Below, piece after piece: positions 27,378 to 37,865 of a stretch of DNA of 64,000 nucleotides (positions are counted from its first letter, which is position 1; every line of letters begins with the position of its first letter). This stretch comes from Cytobacillus horneckiae (GTDB taxonomy: Bacteria > Bacillota > Bacilli > Bacillales > Cytobacillaceae). Where the stretch lies: NCBI RefSeq assembly GCF_002835735.1, contig NZ_PISD01000030.1:124001-188000 (forward strand). Reading direction: 5' to 3'. Under the pieces are notes generated by a model, which saw only the letters and a list, made by a program, of their open reading frames with translations, was not told where the DNA came from and ran no database searches. The position numbers and the translations under genes were made by a program.

Positions 27378-27865
27378 TTATTACAGGAAAAACACATGTA
27401 TATGGAGATAATATCGACACAGACCGGATTATACCCGGAAAATATACTAAGACTCTTAATCTTCAAGACTTAGCTGATCATGTCCTTGAGGATTTAGACC
27501 CTGAATTCCGTTCAAGAGTGAAGCAAGGCGACATCATTGTTGGAGGAAGCAACTTCGGTTGCGGCTCATCAAGAGAACAGGCTCCTCTCGCTTTAAAAAA
27601 AGCAGGAATTTCTGCTGTTGTCGCTCAATCCTTCGCCCGCATCTTCTTTCGCAACGCAATCAATATCGGCCTGCCGGTCATTGAAGTAAAAGATCACTCT
27701 ATCACTATGAATGATGAAGTAGAAGTAGACTTGCAGAATGGACAGGTTACAAATCTATCAACAAATGAGGTATATGAAGGAACGCAAATCCCTGAGGTCA
27801 TGGTTAAAATCCTCAACGAAGGCGGATTAGTTCCTTATTTGAAAGAGTATAAATCTTATTCTTAA
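27374..27865 (+). CDS. LeuD-like aconitase-family hydratase, small subunit
   Basis: A 163-residue swivelling-domain subunit. YGDNIDTDRIIPGKY at the N-terminus and GGSNFGCGSSREQAPLALK with FARIFFRNAINIGLP are the standard LeuD2 motifs; the Y-L-R-type loop that sets substrate choice in the family is not recognisable to me. It overlaps the large-subunit gene by four bases, so the two are translationally coupled. Confidence 0.9.
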   Translation: MIITGKTHVYGDNIDTDRIIPGKYTKTLNLQDLADHVLEDLDPEFRSRVKQGDIIVGGSNFGCGSSREQAPLALKKAGISAVVAQSFARIFFRNAINIGLPVIEVKDHSITMNDEVEVDLQNGQVTNLSTNEVYEGTQIPEVMVKILNEGGLVPYLKEYKSYS

Positions 27866-27953
27866 CCTTATGAGCTGACTATTTAAAAGATCTTCTTAAT
27901 ATAATCCCAGCTCTTTGCAGAACCCTTCTGAACATCGAATCATTATTTTAGCC

Positions 27954-27989
27954 AAAAAAAGCATATCCTCATGTAAAGAGGATATGCTT
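27954..27989 (-). terminator. Terminator of the Opp-like operon
   Basis: AAGCATATCCTC pairs with GAGGATATGCTT around a seven-base loop, with seven T residues on the minus strand. It closes the binding-protein transcript and could also stop leuD transcripts weakly. Confidence 0.85.
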
Positions 27990-28000
27990 CAAGCCATTGT

Positions 28001-29812
28001 TTAGTTACCTGATTGGTATTTTTCGAGGAATTCTTTTGCTTTGTCAGCGTCAGCTTTTAATTCATTGCCTGTGTTGACAAGCGGGCTAACGGTAGAAACG
28101 GCTTTGATTTTGTTACCTTGGTAGTAATCAATGATTTCATCCTGGTTGATGGAGTATAGCACAGCTTTTCTTAGATCTTCACTTTTAGATACTTCGCGTC
28201 CTTCTGTATTAAATAGAAGATAAGAAACCGCGTTGCTTTCCATGCTTTGCAGCTGCAATTTATCATCTTTTTCGACTGTGTCGTATTTATTTTCAGGTAC
28301 ATTGTAGAGAATATGTGTTTCGCCGTTGCGCAGTGCAGATAATGAGCTATCCACGTCTGCGATGAAACGAACGTTAATATTTTCAATTTTTGGCTCATTT
28401 TCTGTACCTGTCATGTAGCCAGGGTTTTTATAGAAAACAGCTTCGTAATCGTTTTTATGAGAAAGGATATACGGACCGCTCGCATATAGCGTGTTGTCGT
28501 ATTGTGCCCCTTCAGTTATTGTATTTTGATCCCCGTAAGGAATATCTTTGTTCACGTCAAACTTATCTACATCATATGTGTTGATTGCTTCTACTTGCTT
28601 TTTAGATACGATACCAGCAGATTGGTGGGCTAAGTAGTTTAATACTTGCGGGAATGGCTCAGTTGTTGTCATTTTCACCACTTGGTATTTACCAGCCCCA
28701 TTGTCCACAGCATCGTTATTGTCTACTAGCTCAGTAATTTCATTGTCTAAGCCTTCTTCAAGCGCCGCTCTTACAGATTCGTCACTGCCAGATTGCTTGA
28801 TCTTCTCAAGTTCAGAAAGATCAGTTACCACTTCTGCTTTTTCAATATGCTCATGCAAGCTGTAGGTGCGGTGATCTGGCACAGAATCTTTATTTTTCGC
28901 ACGGTCTAGCGAGAAAATAACATCCTCTGCTCCAACCATTTCACCTGTATCTACAGCTTCTTTATCAGTAATTTTTGCAAAATTAATATCATCCCTTAGT
29001 AAGAAATAATATTCAGAGTTGCCTTCAGCGATACTGAAGTTATGAGAAAGAGAACCATCCGCTGTCACTTTATCATCGTCTGTTAAGTTAACTAAGCGAA
29101 CATACATATTGCTGTTAAGCATGTTAATGGAACCGTCATTTCCTTTAATCGGATCAAGAGATGTGAGTGTAGATATCGCTTGTGAAAGAATTAACGGATC
29201 TGTTGATCTTTTTGCTTCATCTTGGAAATCAATTGTCTCCCAAGCAAGTGAACGTGATTTAGACAAGCGGACAGAGTCCGGCTTTAATAAATCTTTATTT
29301 AATGCTTGTGTTTTATATGAGCTGTATAAAGGAGCAATATAAGCTTTATCAAATACAAGTGCTTGCTCTAGCTCTTTATACGTAGCCGCATACTCTTCAG
29401 GTGTTTGCGTGCTTGCCTCATCAATCAGTGCATCGACATCTTCATCAGCCATAATGCTGTAGTCGCCGCCGCTAATAAACAGCGAACGCACTGCATAATC
29501 TGGGTTACCTGTTACTGTCGTCCAGCTAGAGATTGCAACATCAAAGTTGCCCGCATCTTGCTGTGCTTTATAGCTGCCGTAATCAGGCTGTACATTTAGC
29601 TTCACTTTAAAGCCATTTTTCACGAGCTGATCGCGAACAATATTCATGTCCTCTTCATTGCTGCTCATACCTAAGATTTCAATCTCAGGTTGAGAGCTGT
29701 CTCCGCTTCCGCCTGAGCCAGAAGATTTCTCTTCCACATCAGACTTCGTGTTTACGCATCCTGTTAATATCAAAGTAAAAATTAACAAGAATGACAATAT
29801 TGCTTTCTTCAT
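28001..29812 (-). CDS. Oligopeptide/nickel-type ABC binding lipoprotein, circularly permuted
   Basis: A 603-residue family 5 substrate-binding lipoprotein: lipobox LILTGC with Cys19, then a Ser/Gly linker (about 30-40). The domain order is inverted. Residues 43-198 (VRDQLVKNGFKVKL, GNFDVAISSW, VDALIDEAS, APLYSSYKTQAL) correspond to the part that is normally C-terminal. Residues 200-603 correspond to the normal N-terminal portion: SLDPIKGNDGS, GEMVGAEDVIFSLDRA, the GPYILSHKND strand, and DLRKAVLYSINQDEIIDYY. The protein ends at KADADKAKEFLEKY, exactly where an ordinary OppA would continue into the segment now found at residue 43. So this is a circular permutation with the signal peptide kept in front. 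It is co-directional with two permease genes. Confidence 0.85.
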   Translation of the reverse strand: MKKAILSFLLIFTLILTGCVNTKSDVEEKSSGSGGSGDSSQPEIEILGMSSNEEDMNIVRDQLVKNGFKVKLNVQPDYGSYKAQQDAGNFDVAISSWTTVTGNPDYAVRSLFISGGDYSIMADEDVDALIDEASTQTPEEYAATYKELEQALVFDKAYIAPLYSSYKTQALNKDLLKPDSVRLSKSRSLAWETIDFQDEAKRSTDPLILSQAISTLTSLDPIKGNDGSINMLNSNMYVRLVNLTDDDKVTADGSLSHNFSIAEGNSEYYFLLRDDINFAKITDKEAVDTGEMVGAEDVIFSLDRAKNKDSVPDHRTYSLHEHIEKAEVVTDLSELEKIKQSGSDESVRAALEEGLDNEITELVDNNDAVDNGAGKYQVVKMTTTEPFPQVLNYLAHQSAGIVSKKQVEAINTYDVDKFDVNKDIPYGDQNTITEGAQYDNTLYASGPYILSHKNDYEAVFYKNPGYMTGTENEPKIENINVRFIADVDSSLSALRNGETHILYNVPENKYDTVEKDDKLQLQSMESNAVSYLLFNTEGREVSKSEDLRKAVLYSINQDEIIDYYQGNKIKAVSTVSPLVNTGNELKADADKAKEFLEKYQSGN

Positions 29813-29839
29813 TTCTTTCCCCCCTGGAAGTTATGTCTA

Positions 29840-31345
29840 TTAATCTAGCTTAGGATCAAGTGCATCACGCAGCCCATCCCCAAGAAAATTAAACGATAAT
29901 ACAAGTCCGATGATAGCTAATCCCGGATAGATAGCCAAATAAGAATGAGACTCTAGATAGGCGCTCCCGACTTTTAATATATTGCCCCATTCCGGTATAT
30001 GAGGTTCAATGCCAAGGCCAAGGTAGCTCAAACTGCTCGTCGCTATAACGGCCCCCCCAATCGTGAGTGTGGCCTTTACAATCATCGGTGCCATCGAGTT
30101 AGGCACGATTTGTTTAAAAATAATCGAAAGATTGCTAGAGCCAAGCGCTCTTGCGGATATGACATATTCCATATTCGAAAGCATCAGCACATTCGCACGC
30201 ATCGTTCGTGCATAGGTCGGAATCGATCCGACACTTAAAGCTATTATTAATGTCACTGTATTAGAACCGAAAGCGGCGATAATAACGATTGCCAACAGAA
30301 TTCCAGGTATCGCGTAAAGAATATCTAACAATCTCATCAAAATATTATCTGTTCGTTTGCCGTAGTAACCTGAAATCGCACCGAGAATGCCACCGATCAC
30401 AAACGGAATGAGTGTTGATAAAACACCAACAATGAGCGAGATGCGCGCACCGAAAATAATTCTTGAGAAAAGATCCCTGCCAAAGTTATCCGTGCCTAAC
30501 GGATAAGCTAGGCTTGGTGACTGCAGTATCGCTGCATAGTTGTTCTCAATAGCCATGTCATAATCGAAGGTCCAATAACTGCAGACCGAAATGGAAAAAA
30601 TAAAGACGATGAAGAACATGCCGAGCATCGATGTCATATTGCCCGCAATTTTCTCCCAAATGTTATACCACTTATCAATTGTCGATTGATTACTGCTGAA
30701 TACTTCAAGCAGCATAAACAAGCCGAGTGCAAGTGCAAATAGATTGCCAGTAAAGGAAATAAGCAACAGCATCATTCCGACAGTCAGCTTCCATTTCGGC
30801 GTGTTCGGCTGCTGCTTCTCCTTCACAATCAAAAACAACACGATGAGCTGAAACACAAGGATGGCTATTAAAGCAAACATTCCTGTTAAAAAAGTGTCAG
30901 CTACATAAGGCTTAAACAGATTCAACGCTGAGACAGCAATTACAAAAACTTGAGCCATCACCATGAATTGCGCAAAGATATATTGCGGTGTTTTCCTCTT
31001 CTTAATGAGGGAAATCGCAAATGAGGCCGTAAAAATATTGCCTGTCAAGATACTTAAAAGCTGTACATATCCCCACGCTCTTGTGGAACGCTGAATTTCC
31101 CCTTCTTGGTTCAGGTCACGCTTCACTTTATAGGTGATAAAAGCCTGTATCAGTGTAAAAAAGGCATAAGCGATAAACACTGAAAACAGAACAGGCTTCA
31201 CCGCCATTTGTGAGAAGTCTATCCCGGCAATTAGGAAAATGAACGTTAATGCAGCCGATGTTACTAAGGTAAAATTCGCCTGAGCATATTCAGATGTCGC
31301 CTTTAAGGCGTATTTTTTCATAAAGCTTTGTTTTGGAGTAGACAT
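29840..31345 (-). CDS. Opp/Dpp-type permease (OppC family) with long membrane extension
   Basis: A 501-residue permease, about 200 residues longer than ordinary OppC (about 300). Residues 1-230 hold several extra hydrophobic segments with no motif I recognise. The OppC core begins near residue 265 with YPLGTDNFGRDLFSRIIFGARISL and includes the coupling loop SARALGSSNLSIIFKQIVPNSM. The end NFLGDGLRDALDPKL is canonical. It lies 27 bp from the binding protein and 13 bp after the OppB gene. Confidence 0.9.
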   Translation of the reverse strand: MSTPKQSFMKKYALKATSEYAQANFTLVTSAALTFIFLIAGIDFSQMAVKPVLFSVFIAYAFFTLIQAFITYKVKRDLNQEGEIQRSTRAWGYVQLLSILTGNIFTASFAISLIKKRKTPQYIFAQFMVMAQVFVIAVSALNLFKPYVADTFLTGMFALIAILVFQLIVLFLIVKEKQQPNTPKWKLTVGMMLLLISFTGNLFALALGLFMLLEVFSSNQSTIDKWYNIWEKIAGNMTSMLGMFFIVFIFSISVCSYWTFDYDMAIENNYAAILQSPSLAYPLGTDNFGRDLFSRIIFGARISLIVGVLSTLIPFVIGGILGAISGYYGKRTDNILMRLLDILYAIPGILLAIVIIAAFGSNTVTLIIALSVGSIPTYARTMRANVLMLSNMEYVISARALGSSNLSIIFKQIVPNSMAPMIVKATLTIGGAVIATSSLSYLGLGIEPHIPEWGNILKVGSAYLESHSYLAIYPGLAIIGLVLSFNFLGDGLRDALDPKLD

Positions 31346-31358
31346 GCTGCACCTACTT

Positions 31359-32819
31359 TTAATATTGTTTCATCTTCGAGCGGATGCGTGGATCAATGAA
31401 AGCGTACATAATATCGATTAATAAATTCACAATAGAAATAGTAATCGCAATATATACAACCCCGCCCATGATGCTTGGTATATCAGGGATAAATTGCTTA
31501 TCGACAATATAGCTGCCGATACCGCTAATGTTAAATACTTTTTCTGTGACCGCAGCTCCTCCGAGCATACCGCCAAACATTAAGCCAATGACTGTGATAA
31601 TGGGAATTAATGCATTTCCAAAAGCATGACGCCATAAAATATGACGCTCGCTCAAGCCCTTTGCCCTTGCCGTAATAATATAATCCTCATTGATTACTTC
31701 AAGTGTAGACGAGCGGGTCATTCTGGCAATCGATGCCATTAATCCTGTACCTAATACGACAGCCGGCATAATGATAGAAAGCCAATTCCCCGGAGTAAAG
31801 GTCGCTGGCAGCCACTTTAATTCAATCGAGAAGGTAAGAATAAAAATTAACCCTTGCCAAAAATTTGGAATAGACAGCCCGATTAATGCAATAAACATTA
31901 AAGTATAGTCAAGGAACGAATTCGACTTTGTCGCAGAGATGATACCAATTGGAATAGCAACGACAACAGCCAGCAATAAAGCAATAAAGGTTAAAATTAA
32001 TGTAATTGGAATCTTACGGGCTATGCTGTCAATTACATCTTCATTCCCTGCAAAAGACGACCCTAAATCAAAGGTAAAAATGCCCGTGATTGCCTGCCAT
32101 AGCTGCGCCCAATAAGGCTGATCCAATCCATATATTTGATTAAACGCAGCGATTTGTTCCTTCGTCGCCGTGACACCAAGAATATTAGCAGCCGGATCAA
32201 ACGGAGAAATATACAATATAGTAAAAACAAAAAACGCTACGCCGATGATAACAAATAAACTGGAAATGAGGCGTTCAAAAATATATTTAATATACGGATT
32301 GAAATAGAGCAAAATCAATAGATATAAGAGCACGCCAGGAATTAAGGTTAAAGCAACGAATAAAGGCTGTCTTATCAACGATTGCATTGTTGATGCAAAC
32401 GATAATCTTTCTTCGCTGTTTAGCATCATCATTTCCGCCACTTTTTCTTCCAGTAGCTTCTGAAATTCTGCTTCAGCTAATTTTTCTGCTTCCTGATTCG
32501 TTTGCTGCTCGCTCACATTTTGCCCAAAAAAAGAGTGCTTCCGCTTAAGCTGCTCAATATGCTTATCGATTAACTGCCCTTTCACATCAGCCTGTGCCAG
32601 TTCTGCCGCCAGATCCTGACGAAGCTGCTTGTGCGTATCATTCTTCCGCTTGAAGAGATAAATAAAGAAACTAATCACATAAACTGGTAATCCTATAATC
32701 AACATGACCCATTTCAAAAGTGGATATTGATTCATTTTCCAAAAAGTGTTACTTAACCTCATAAAAATAGCTGGAAAGTTAGATGAATGCTCTGATTTCA
32801 AGTTTCTTGCCGTTTCCAT
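31359..32819 (-). CDS. Opp/Dpp-type permease (OppB family) with N-terminal extension
   Basis: A 486-residue permease, longer than usual OppB (about 310). The first 160 residues have two hydrophobic segments with a charged, helical, probably coiled-coil stretch between them (HIEQLKRKHSF and QEAEKLAEAEFQKLLEEKV). The OppB core starts near residue 175 (FERLISSLFVIIGVAFFVFT), with GLDQPYWAQ, ARMTRSSTLEVINEDYIITA and the coupling loop RAKGLSERHILWRHAFGNAL. It is the first gene of the minus-strand importer operon, divergent from the ATPase gene. Confidence 0.9.
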   Translation of the reverse strand: METARNLKSEHSSNFPAIFMRLSNTFWKMNQYPLLKWVMLIIGLPVYVISFFIYLFKRKNDTHKQLRQDLAAELAQADVKGQLIDKHIEQLKRKHSFFGQNVSEQQTNQEAEKLAEAEFQKLLEEKVAEMMMLNSEERLSFASTMQSLIRQPLFVALTLIPGVLLYLLILLYFNPYIKYIFERLISSLFVIIGVAFFVFTILYISPFDPAANILGVTATKEQIAAFNQIYGLDQPYWAQLWQAITGIFTFDLGSSFAGNEDVIDSIARKIPITLILTFIALLLAVVVAIPIGIISATKSNSFLDYTLMFIALIGLSIPNFWQGLIFILTFSIELKWLPATFTPGNWLSIIMPAVVLGTGLMASIARMTRSSTLEVINEDYIITARAKGLSERHILWRHAFGNALIPIITVIGLMFGGMLGGAAVTEKVFNISGIGSYIVDKQFIPDIPSIMGGVVYIAITISIVNLLIDIMYAFIDPRIRSKMKQY

Positions 32820-32929
32820 TCATCTGCTCACCTCCTCGTTCCCGATAATTCCTAGTTGTATAGTATATTTTAATTCTAGTATAATATTACTGTCAATATA
32901 ATCGAAAGTAAACATCAAAAGTTTGGTAG

Positions 32930-34693
32930 GTGGAGAATGTGGGACCGTTATTAAAAGTAGACAATTTACGCGTATCCTTTATTTCACGCGAAAGAGAATT
33001 TGAAGCTGTTCGCGGTGTGAGCTTTGAGGTAAATAAAGGAGAAACATTAGGAATAGTTGGTGAATCAGGCAGCGGAAAAAGTGTCACTGCCCGTTCTATT
33101 ATGCGACTTCTCCCATCCCCTCCTTCACTGCTGAAAGATGGAGATATACAATTTCTTGGCATGGACATGGTAGGCAAGAGTGATAAGGAAATGGAAAATA
33201 TCAGGGGGAAAGATATCAGCATGATTTTCCAGGACCCGATGACCTCGTTAAATCCAACTATACGCATCGGCAATCAAATGACAGAAACGATGCTAAAGCA
33301 TAATAAAGATTTATCAAAACAAACGGCCAAAGCCGAAGCGATCGAGTTGCTTAAACTCGTCGGCATTCCAAATCCAGAAGCACGCTATAGCCAGTATCCG
33401 CACGAGTTTTCCGGTGGGATGCGCCAACGTGCAATGATTGCCATGGCGTTATCATGCCGCCCAAAACTATTGATCGCTGATGAACCAACAACGGCGCTCG
33501 ACGTGACAATTCAAGCACAAATACTGAACTTGATGAAAAATATGCAGGAGCGTTTTGGTACTTCGATCATTCTTATCACCCATGATCTCGGTGTCGTTGC
33601 CGGCATGTGCGACCGAGTCGTCGTCATGAAGGACGGAGAAATTGTCGAAAAGGGCACAACAGAAGAAATTTTCGAACAGCCAAAGCATCCATACACAATC
33701 AAATTGTTAAATGCGCTTCCGAAGCTGCATGAAAAGAAAAAAGCAAAGCCTGCACCACGCATTAGCGAAAATATCAATCCAAATGAGCCACTGTTACAGG
33801 TTCGCTCGCTGAAGCAGCACTTCGACATGGGTAAAGGCAATGTGCTAAAAGCCGTCGATGATATTAGCTTCTTCATTAAGCCTGGCGAAACTCTTGGACT
33901 TGTAGGCGAATCAGGATCAGGCAAATCGACGACCGGCCGGGCCATTCTCCGTCTAAACGAGCCAACAGCAGGCGAAATTCTCTATCAAGGAATCCCGGTC
34001 AACCAGCTTAATACTAAGGAAATGAAAATGATGCGGCGCCATATGCAAATGATCTTCCAGGACCCGTACGCATCTCTCAATCCGCGCTTTAAAGTGCTGG
34101 ATATTATCGGCCAGGCATTAGATATTCATAAGCTCGTAAAATCAAAAGCAGAAAGAAGAGAACGAGTCGAGGAACTGCTTGAAATGGTCGGATTAGATGC
34201 AGCGCACGCCATGCGCTACCCGCATGAGTTTTCAGGCGGACAAAGACAGCGCATCGGCATCGCCCGTGCCCTTGCCGTTGAGCCAAAGTTCATCGTCTGC
34301 GATGAACCGCTCTCCGCATTAGACGTATCCATCCAAGCACAAATCGTCAAGCTCCTTGACGATCTCCAGCAGCGCCTGGGCCTGACCTATCTATTCATCG
34401 CCCATGACCTGTCAATGGTCAAGCACATCAGCGACCGTGTCGCCGTAATGTTTGGCGGCAAAATTGTTGAGCTCGCTGAAAGCGAAGAGCTCTACACCAA
34501 CCCGCAACACGAATACACTAAATCACTGCTCTCTGCCATCCCCATTCCCGATCCAAAAATCGAGCGGCAGAAGAAACGCATATTACTAGAAGAACAAGAA
34601 CAGCGCCGAGACAAATACCAGCTTGATCAATCTGAGTTGGTTGAGGTAAGTGAGGGGCATTGGGTGGCAATGCCGAGAGTGGTTGTGGAGTGA
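32930..34693 (+). CDS. Fused OppD-OppF type double ATPase
   Basis: A 587-residue protein with two complete ABC ATPase domains. Domain 1 (about 8-260): [41 protein letters not shown]. Domain 2 (about 290-560): [43 protein letters not shown]. The fusion replaces the separate OppD and OppF of ordinary peptide importers, as in GsiA/YejF-type transporters. The start is GTG 32930 or GTG 32939; neither has an ideal ribosome site. It is transcribed away from the permeases and binding protein across a 110-bp divergent promoter region, completing the importer. Confidence 0.93.
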   Translation: MENVGPLLKVDNLRVSFISREREFEAVRGVSFEVNKGETLGIVGESGSGKSVTARSIMRLLPSPPSLLKDGDIQFLGMDMVGKSDKEMENIRGKDISMIFQDPMTSLNPTIRIGNQMTETMLKHNKDLSKQTAKAEAIELLKLVGIPNPEARYSQYPHEFSGGMRQRAMIAMALSCRPKLLIADEPTTALDVTIQAQILNLMKNMQERFGTSIILITHDLGVVAGMCDRVVVMKDGEIVEKGTTEEIFEQPKHPYTIKLLNALPKLHEKKKAKPAPRISENINPNEPLLQVRSLKQHFDMGKGNVLKAVDDISFFIKPGETLGLVGESGSGKSTTGRAILRLNEPTAGEILYQGIPVNQLNTKEMKMMRRHMQMIFQDPYASLNPRFKVLDIIGQALDIHKLVKSKAERRERVEELLEMVGLDAAHAMRYPHEFSGGQRQRIGIARALAVEPKFIVCDEPLSALDVSIQAQIVKLLDDLQQRLGLTYLFIAHDLSMVKHISDRVAVMFGGKIVELAESEELYTNPQHEYTKSLLSAIPIPDPKIERQKKRILLEEQEQRRDKYQLDQSELVEVSEGHWVAMPRVVVE

Positions 34694-34700
34694 AATTGGA

Positions 34701-34735
34701 AAGCCCAGTTTTTTTGGAGGAACTGGGCTTTTTTT
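34701..34735 (+). terminator. Terminator after the fused ATPase gene
   Basis: AAGCCCAGTT pairs with AACTGGGCTT across a 10-base loop and continues into a T run. Confidence 0.9.
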
Positions 34736-35085
34736 GTGAATTTGTTGTATTGCTTACGTATTAAAAATAATGTAAGTAAATTAGGATTGAAGTATAAATA
34801 AATGAAGCCGTTTTATTCTATTGAGAGGAATAATATTACTTTCGGGGCAAAACTGTAATCTTATTAAAGAAAGCGGTGCTATCCAACACTTCCAACCTAT
34901 TAAATATTTCTCAAAATCAATCAGCGATTTTGTAGTTAAATTTTGTAGGGGCTGTCTGTTTTTACATAGAAGCCCCTTAAGTATATTTTCCATAGATAGT
35001 ATCTAATTTTCATAAAAATATTTAATAGGAAAATGATAGAATCAATTAGCCTACTCAACACTATCCTTACAATTATTCCCTTGAA
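34736..35085. other. AT-rich intergenic stretch between importer and polysaccharide cluster
   Basis: I see no convincing gene. Short frames on both strands lack ribosome sites. AGGGGCT and AAGCCCC near 34947-34979 could form a hairpin, but it has no T run on either strand. The stretch marks the border of the AT-rich polysaccharide cluster. Confidence 0.5.
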
Positions 35086-36252
35086 CTAATCCCTACTAAA
35101 CAAATCTCTAGTATAAACCTTATCCTCTACTTCTTTTAAATCATCAGATAGTCTATTAGCTACGATTACATCGGAAACTTTCTTAAATTCTTCAAAGTCA
35201 TTAATTACCATTGAATTGAAAAATGTTTCTTCATGAAGAGCTGGTTCGTACACTATAACTTCAATACCCTTCGCCTTGATGCGTTTCATAACACCTTGAA
35301 TAGCAGATTGCCTAAAGTTATCTGAATCCATCTTCATTGTTAGCCTATAGATACCTACTGTTTTAGGACTCCTCTTAATAATCATTTCAGCAATATGATC
35401 CTTTCTTGTCCTATTAGCATCAACAATTGCTGTCATTATGTTATTAGGAACATCGGAATAATTTGCTAACAATTGCTTAGTATCTTTAGGCAGGCAGTAA
35501 CCACCATAACCAAATGAAGGATTATTGTAATGATGTCCAATTCGTGGATCAAGTCCAACTCCATTGATTATTTGCGCTGTGTCTAACCCTCTAATCTCTG
35601 AATATGAATCCAGCTCATTAAAAAAAGCGACTCTCATCGCTAAGTAGGTGTTCGCAAATAGTTTTATTGCTTCTGCCTCAGTTGAATTTGTAAACAGTAA
35701 TGGAATATCTTCTTTTATTGCTCCTTTAACGAGTAAATCAGCAAAAACCCTAGCTCTATCTGTTTGTTCTCCAACTATAATTCTCGAGGGATGCAAGTTA
35801 TCATGAAGTGCATTTCCTTCTCTTAAAAACTCAGGTGAAAAAATAATATTATCTGTTTCAAACTTCTCTTTTACCTTTTCTGTATAACCTACCGGAACTG
35901 TTGATTTAATTATCATAATCGCATCTGGATTAATTGATAAAACATTAGCAATGACTGCTTCAACCGTTCTGGTGTTAAAATAATTTTTTTCAGGGTCATA
36001 ATTAGTTGGTGTGGATATAATGACATATTCAGCATCTTGAAATGCTCTATAATTATCAGTTGTTGCAGTTAGGTTTAATTCTTTATTTGCTAAATATTCC
36101 TCAATATCATTATCAATAATAGGAGACTTTTTATTGTTAATCATATCTACTTTTTCTTGTAGTATATCAAGAGCTATTACCTCATTATGTTGGGCTAATA
36201 ATATTGCATTGGATAATCCAACATATCCCGTTCCAGCTATGGTAATTTTCAA
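35086..36252 (-). CDS. ugd: UDP-glucose 6-dehydrogenase
   Basis: A 388-residue nucleotide-sugar dehydrogenase that oxidises UDP-glucose to UDP-glucuronate with two NAD. The N-terminal Rossmann motif is [37 protein letters not shown] and the catalytic cysteine in [15 protein letters not shown] fit the short Ugd type of streptococcal and enteric capsules. It is the last gene of the polysaccharide unit. Together with GalU upstream it supplies glucuronic acid, so the polymer should be acidic. Confidence 0.9.
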   Translation of the reverse strand: MKITIAGTGYVGLSNAILLAQHNEVIALDILQEKVDMINNKKSPIIDNDIEEYLANKELNLTATTDNYRAFQDAEYVIISTPTNYDPEKNYFNTRTVEAVIANVLSINPDAIMIIKSTVPVGYTEKVKEKFETDNIIFSPEFLREGNALHDNLHPSRIIVGEQTDRARVFADLLVKGAIKEDIPLLFTNSTEAEAIKLFANTYLAMRVAFFNELDSYSEIRGLDTAQIINGVGLDPRIGHHYNNPSFGYGGYCLPKDTKQLLANYSDVPNNIMTAIVDANRTRKDHIAEMIIKRSPKTVGIYRLTMKMDSDNFRQSAIQGVMKRIKAKGIEVIVYEPALHEETFFNSMVINDFEEFKKVSDVIVANRLSDDLKEVEDKVYTRDLFSRD

Positions 36253-36347
36253 TTAAGACGCCTCCTTAACAGTAGTTGTATTAATCAGTGCCGATATTAA
36301 TAGTTACGTTCTATCTAAATTTATTTATCAAACATAATATCATTTAC

Positions 36348-37646
36348 TTAAGAGAAACTATTAGCTTTGTCATATTTTTTACTTATTTTAAGCGTTATCA
36401 GTATTAAGCCTAAATTAAGAATTGCACCTGATATTCCAAAAAGCGCGATTGCCACCTTATCACTAGAAAAAACAAAATAACCAATACTTAACATAACTAT
36501 TCTAGTTATTAACATAAAGATAGTATATTTTAATTGAAATGCTTGTGCTGATAATACAGGAAGAGATTTTACACTTGGTAAGTTTATAAAAGCAAAAAAG
36601 GACCAAAGTGCAACCCATCTTGCATATTCTCCAGCATTCAACCATGCAGAACCGAATATAATACTAAAAAGCCAAGGACCAAATATAATTACAATTCCAA
36701 AAGGAATTATACCAATAATTGCAAGTGATATTGTTGCTTTTTTAATCAACCTTGTTAAGTTTTCATTATTATTAGCAGCATCGGATACTCTTGGATAAAA
36801 AACATCCCCTACTGATTTACCAATTAATTGCACTGGTAGATTTAGTACAGTTTTACTGATGGAATAAAACCCAGCAGATACCGGACCAAAAAAGCTTGTT
36901 AACATTAAAATAGGCAAACTTTGAGAAAGGCCATTTAAGAATACTTCTGGAGCTCTGAATACTGGAAAATCATAATATTTCTTAAGAAGTGTTTTTTTGA
37001 AGGCACCTTTACTTTTCAAATCAAATAGATGATCCCCATCTTTTCTCCTGACAAATAAAAACATTAAAGCCGCTTTAAGACCTTCTCTTAATGATTGTAT
37101 AATGACTAATATTTGTGCCATCGGATAAAAAAGACCTATTCCAACAATACTACCTTGTGATAGAAGAGCTTGAATAAAAGTTACTTTAGCAGTTATTTTA
37201 AATTGCTTCGTACGAATAAGCCATTGCTCTGTTACTTGAAGTATTCCTGCACAAAGAATTGTTATTGGTATTAAATAAAGAAAACCTCCAATTTCATTTA
37301 GATGAAATAAGTCAACGATTGTTTGGTTAAATAACCAAAGTAAAAGTGATATTATTACAGCAGTAATTATACATATAGTTAAAGAAATTTTTATCAGCCC
37401 TTTGGCCTCTACATCACTCTTAGGCAACACAATAGCAATCGGATATGTAAGAGAAGCTATTGGAGTCAATATTGCCACTATGGCCATAAACGTCCCCATT
37501 ACTCCATATGCTTCTGGTCCATACAAACGAGTAATAACAGGAGACATAAATATCGAGATAACCTGTGCTGCAGCTGTCCCAGTAGCCATTATCATTACAT
37601 TTCGGACAAAGGGATTTGAAATTATACTATTAATTTTATTTTTCAT
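36348..37646 (-). CDS. Wzx-type polysaccharide flippase
   Basis: A 432-residue integral membrane protein with about twelve to fourteen hydrophobic helices. MSPVITRLYGPEAYGVMGTFMAI near the N-terminus is the classical Wzx/O-antigen flippase motif (YGPEAYG). It should move lipid-linked repeat units across the membrane for polymerisation by the Wzy-like protein nearby. A plain AT-rich gap of about 220 bp separates it from the next gene upstream. Confidence 0.9.
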   Translation of the reverse strand: MKNKINSIISNPFVRNVMIMATGTAAAQVISIFMSPVITRLYGPEAYGVMGTFMAIVAILTPIASLTYPIAIVLPKSDVEAKGLIKISLTICIITAVIISLLLWLFNQTIVDLFHLNEIGGFLYLIPITILCAGILQVTEQWLIRTKQFKITAKVTFIQALLSQGSIVGIGLFYPMAQILVIIQSLREGLKAALMFLFVRRKDGDHLFDLKSKGAFKKTLLKKYYDFPVFRAPEVFLNGLSQSLPILMLTSFFGPVSAGFYSISKTVLNLPVQLIGKSVGDVFYPRVSDAANNNENLTRLIKKATISLAIIGIIPFGIVIIFGPWLFSIIFGSAWLNAGEYARWVALWSFFAFINLPSVKSLPVLSAQAFQLKYTIFMLITRIVMLSIGYFVFSSDKVAIALFGISGAILNLGLILITLKISKKYDKANSFS

Positions 37647-37865
37647 TTGCTTTATTCCCTTTCAAAGCATAGACAGAATACTTCAAAATATAATTTCCAA
37701 CCTTAGTAAAAAAACGATTAAGAACTTTTGGTGATAAATGGAAAAAAGGCAACTAGCTATTTATCTAATTGCCAATCTTCACATTGTTTTTGAGTATTTA
37801 TAGTAGTATGTTTTTTTCTATATATTTAAATAGTATCTATATTACATTGTTCAATCATAAAAATA

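Noticed and set aside
26133..27865. Leucine biosynthesis leuCD
   Set aside because: Shorter LeuC2-type subunit, no leuA or leuB nearby, and cotranscription with a catabolic IclR argue for a degradative hydratase.
34781..35006. Overlapping short ORFs on both strands, possible transposase remnant
   Set aside because: No catalytic motif or terminal repeats found.
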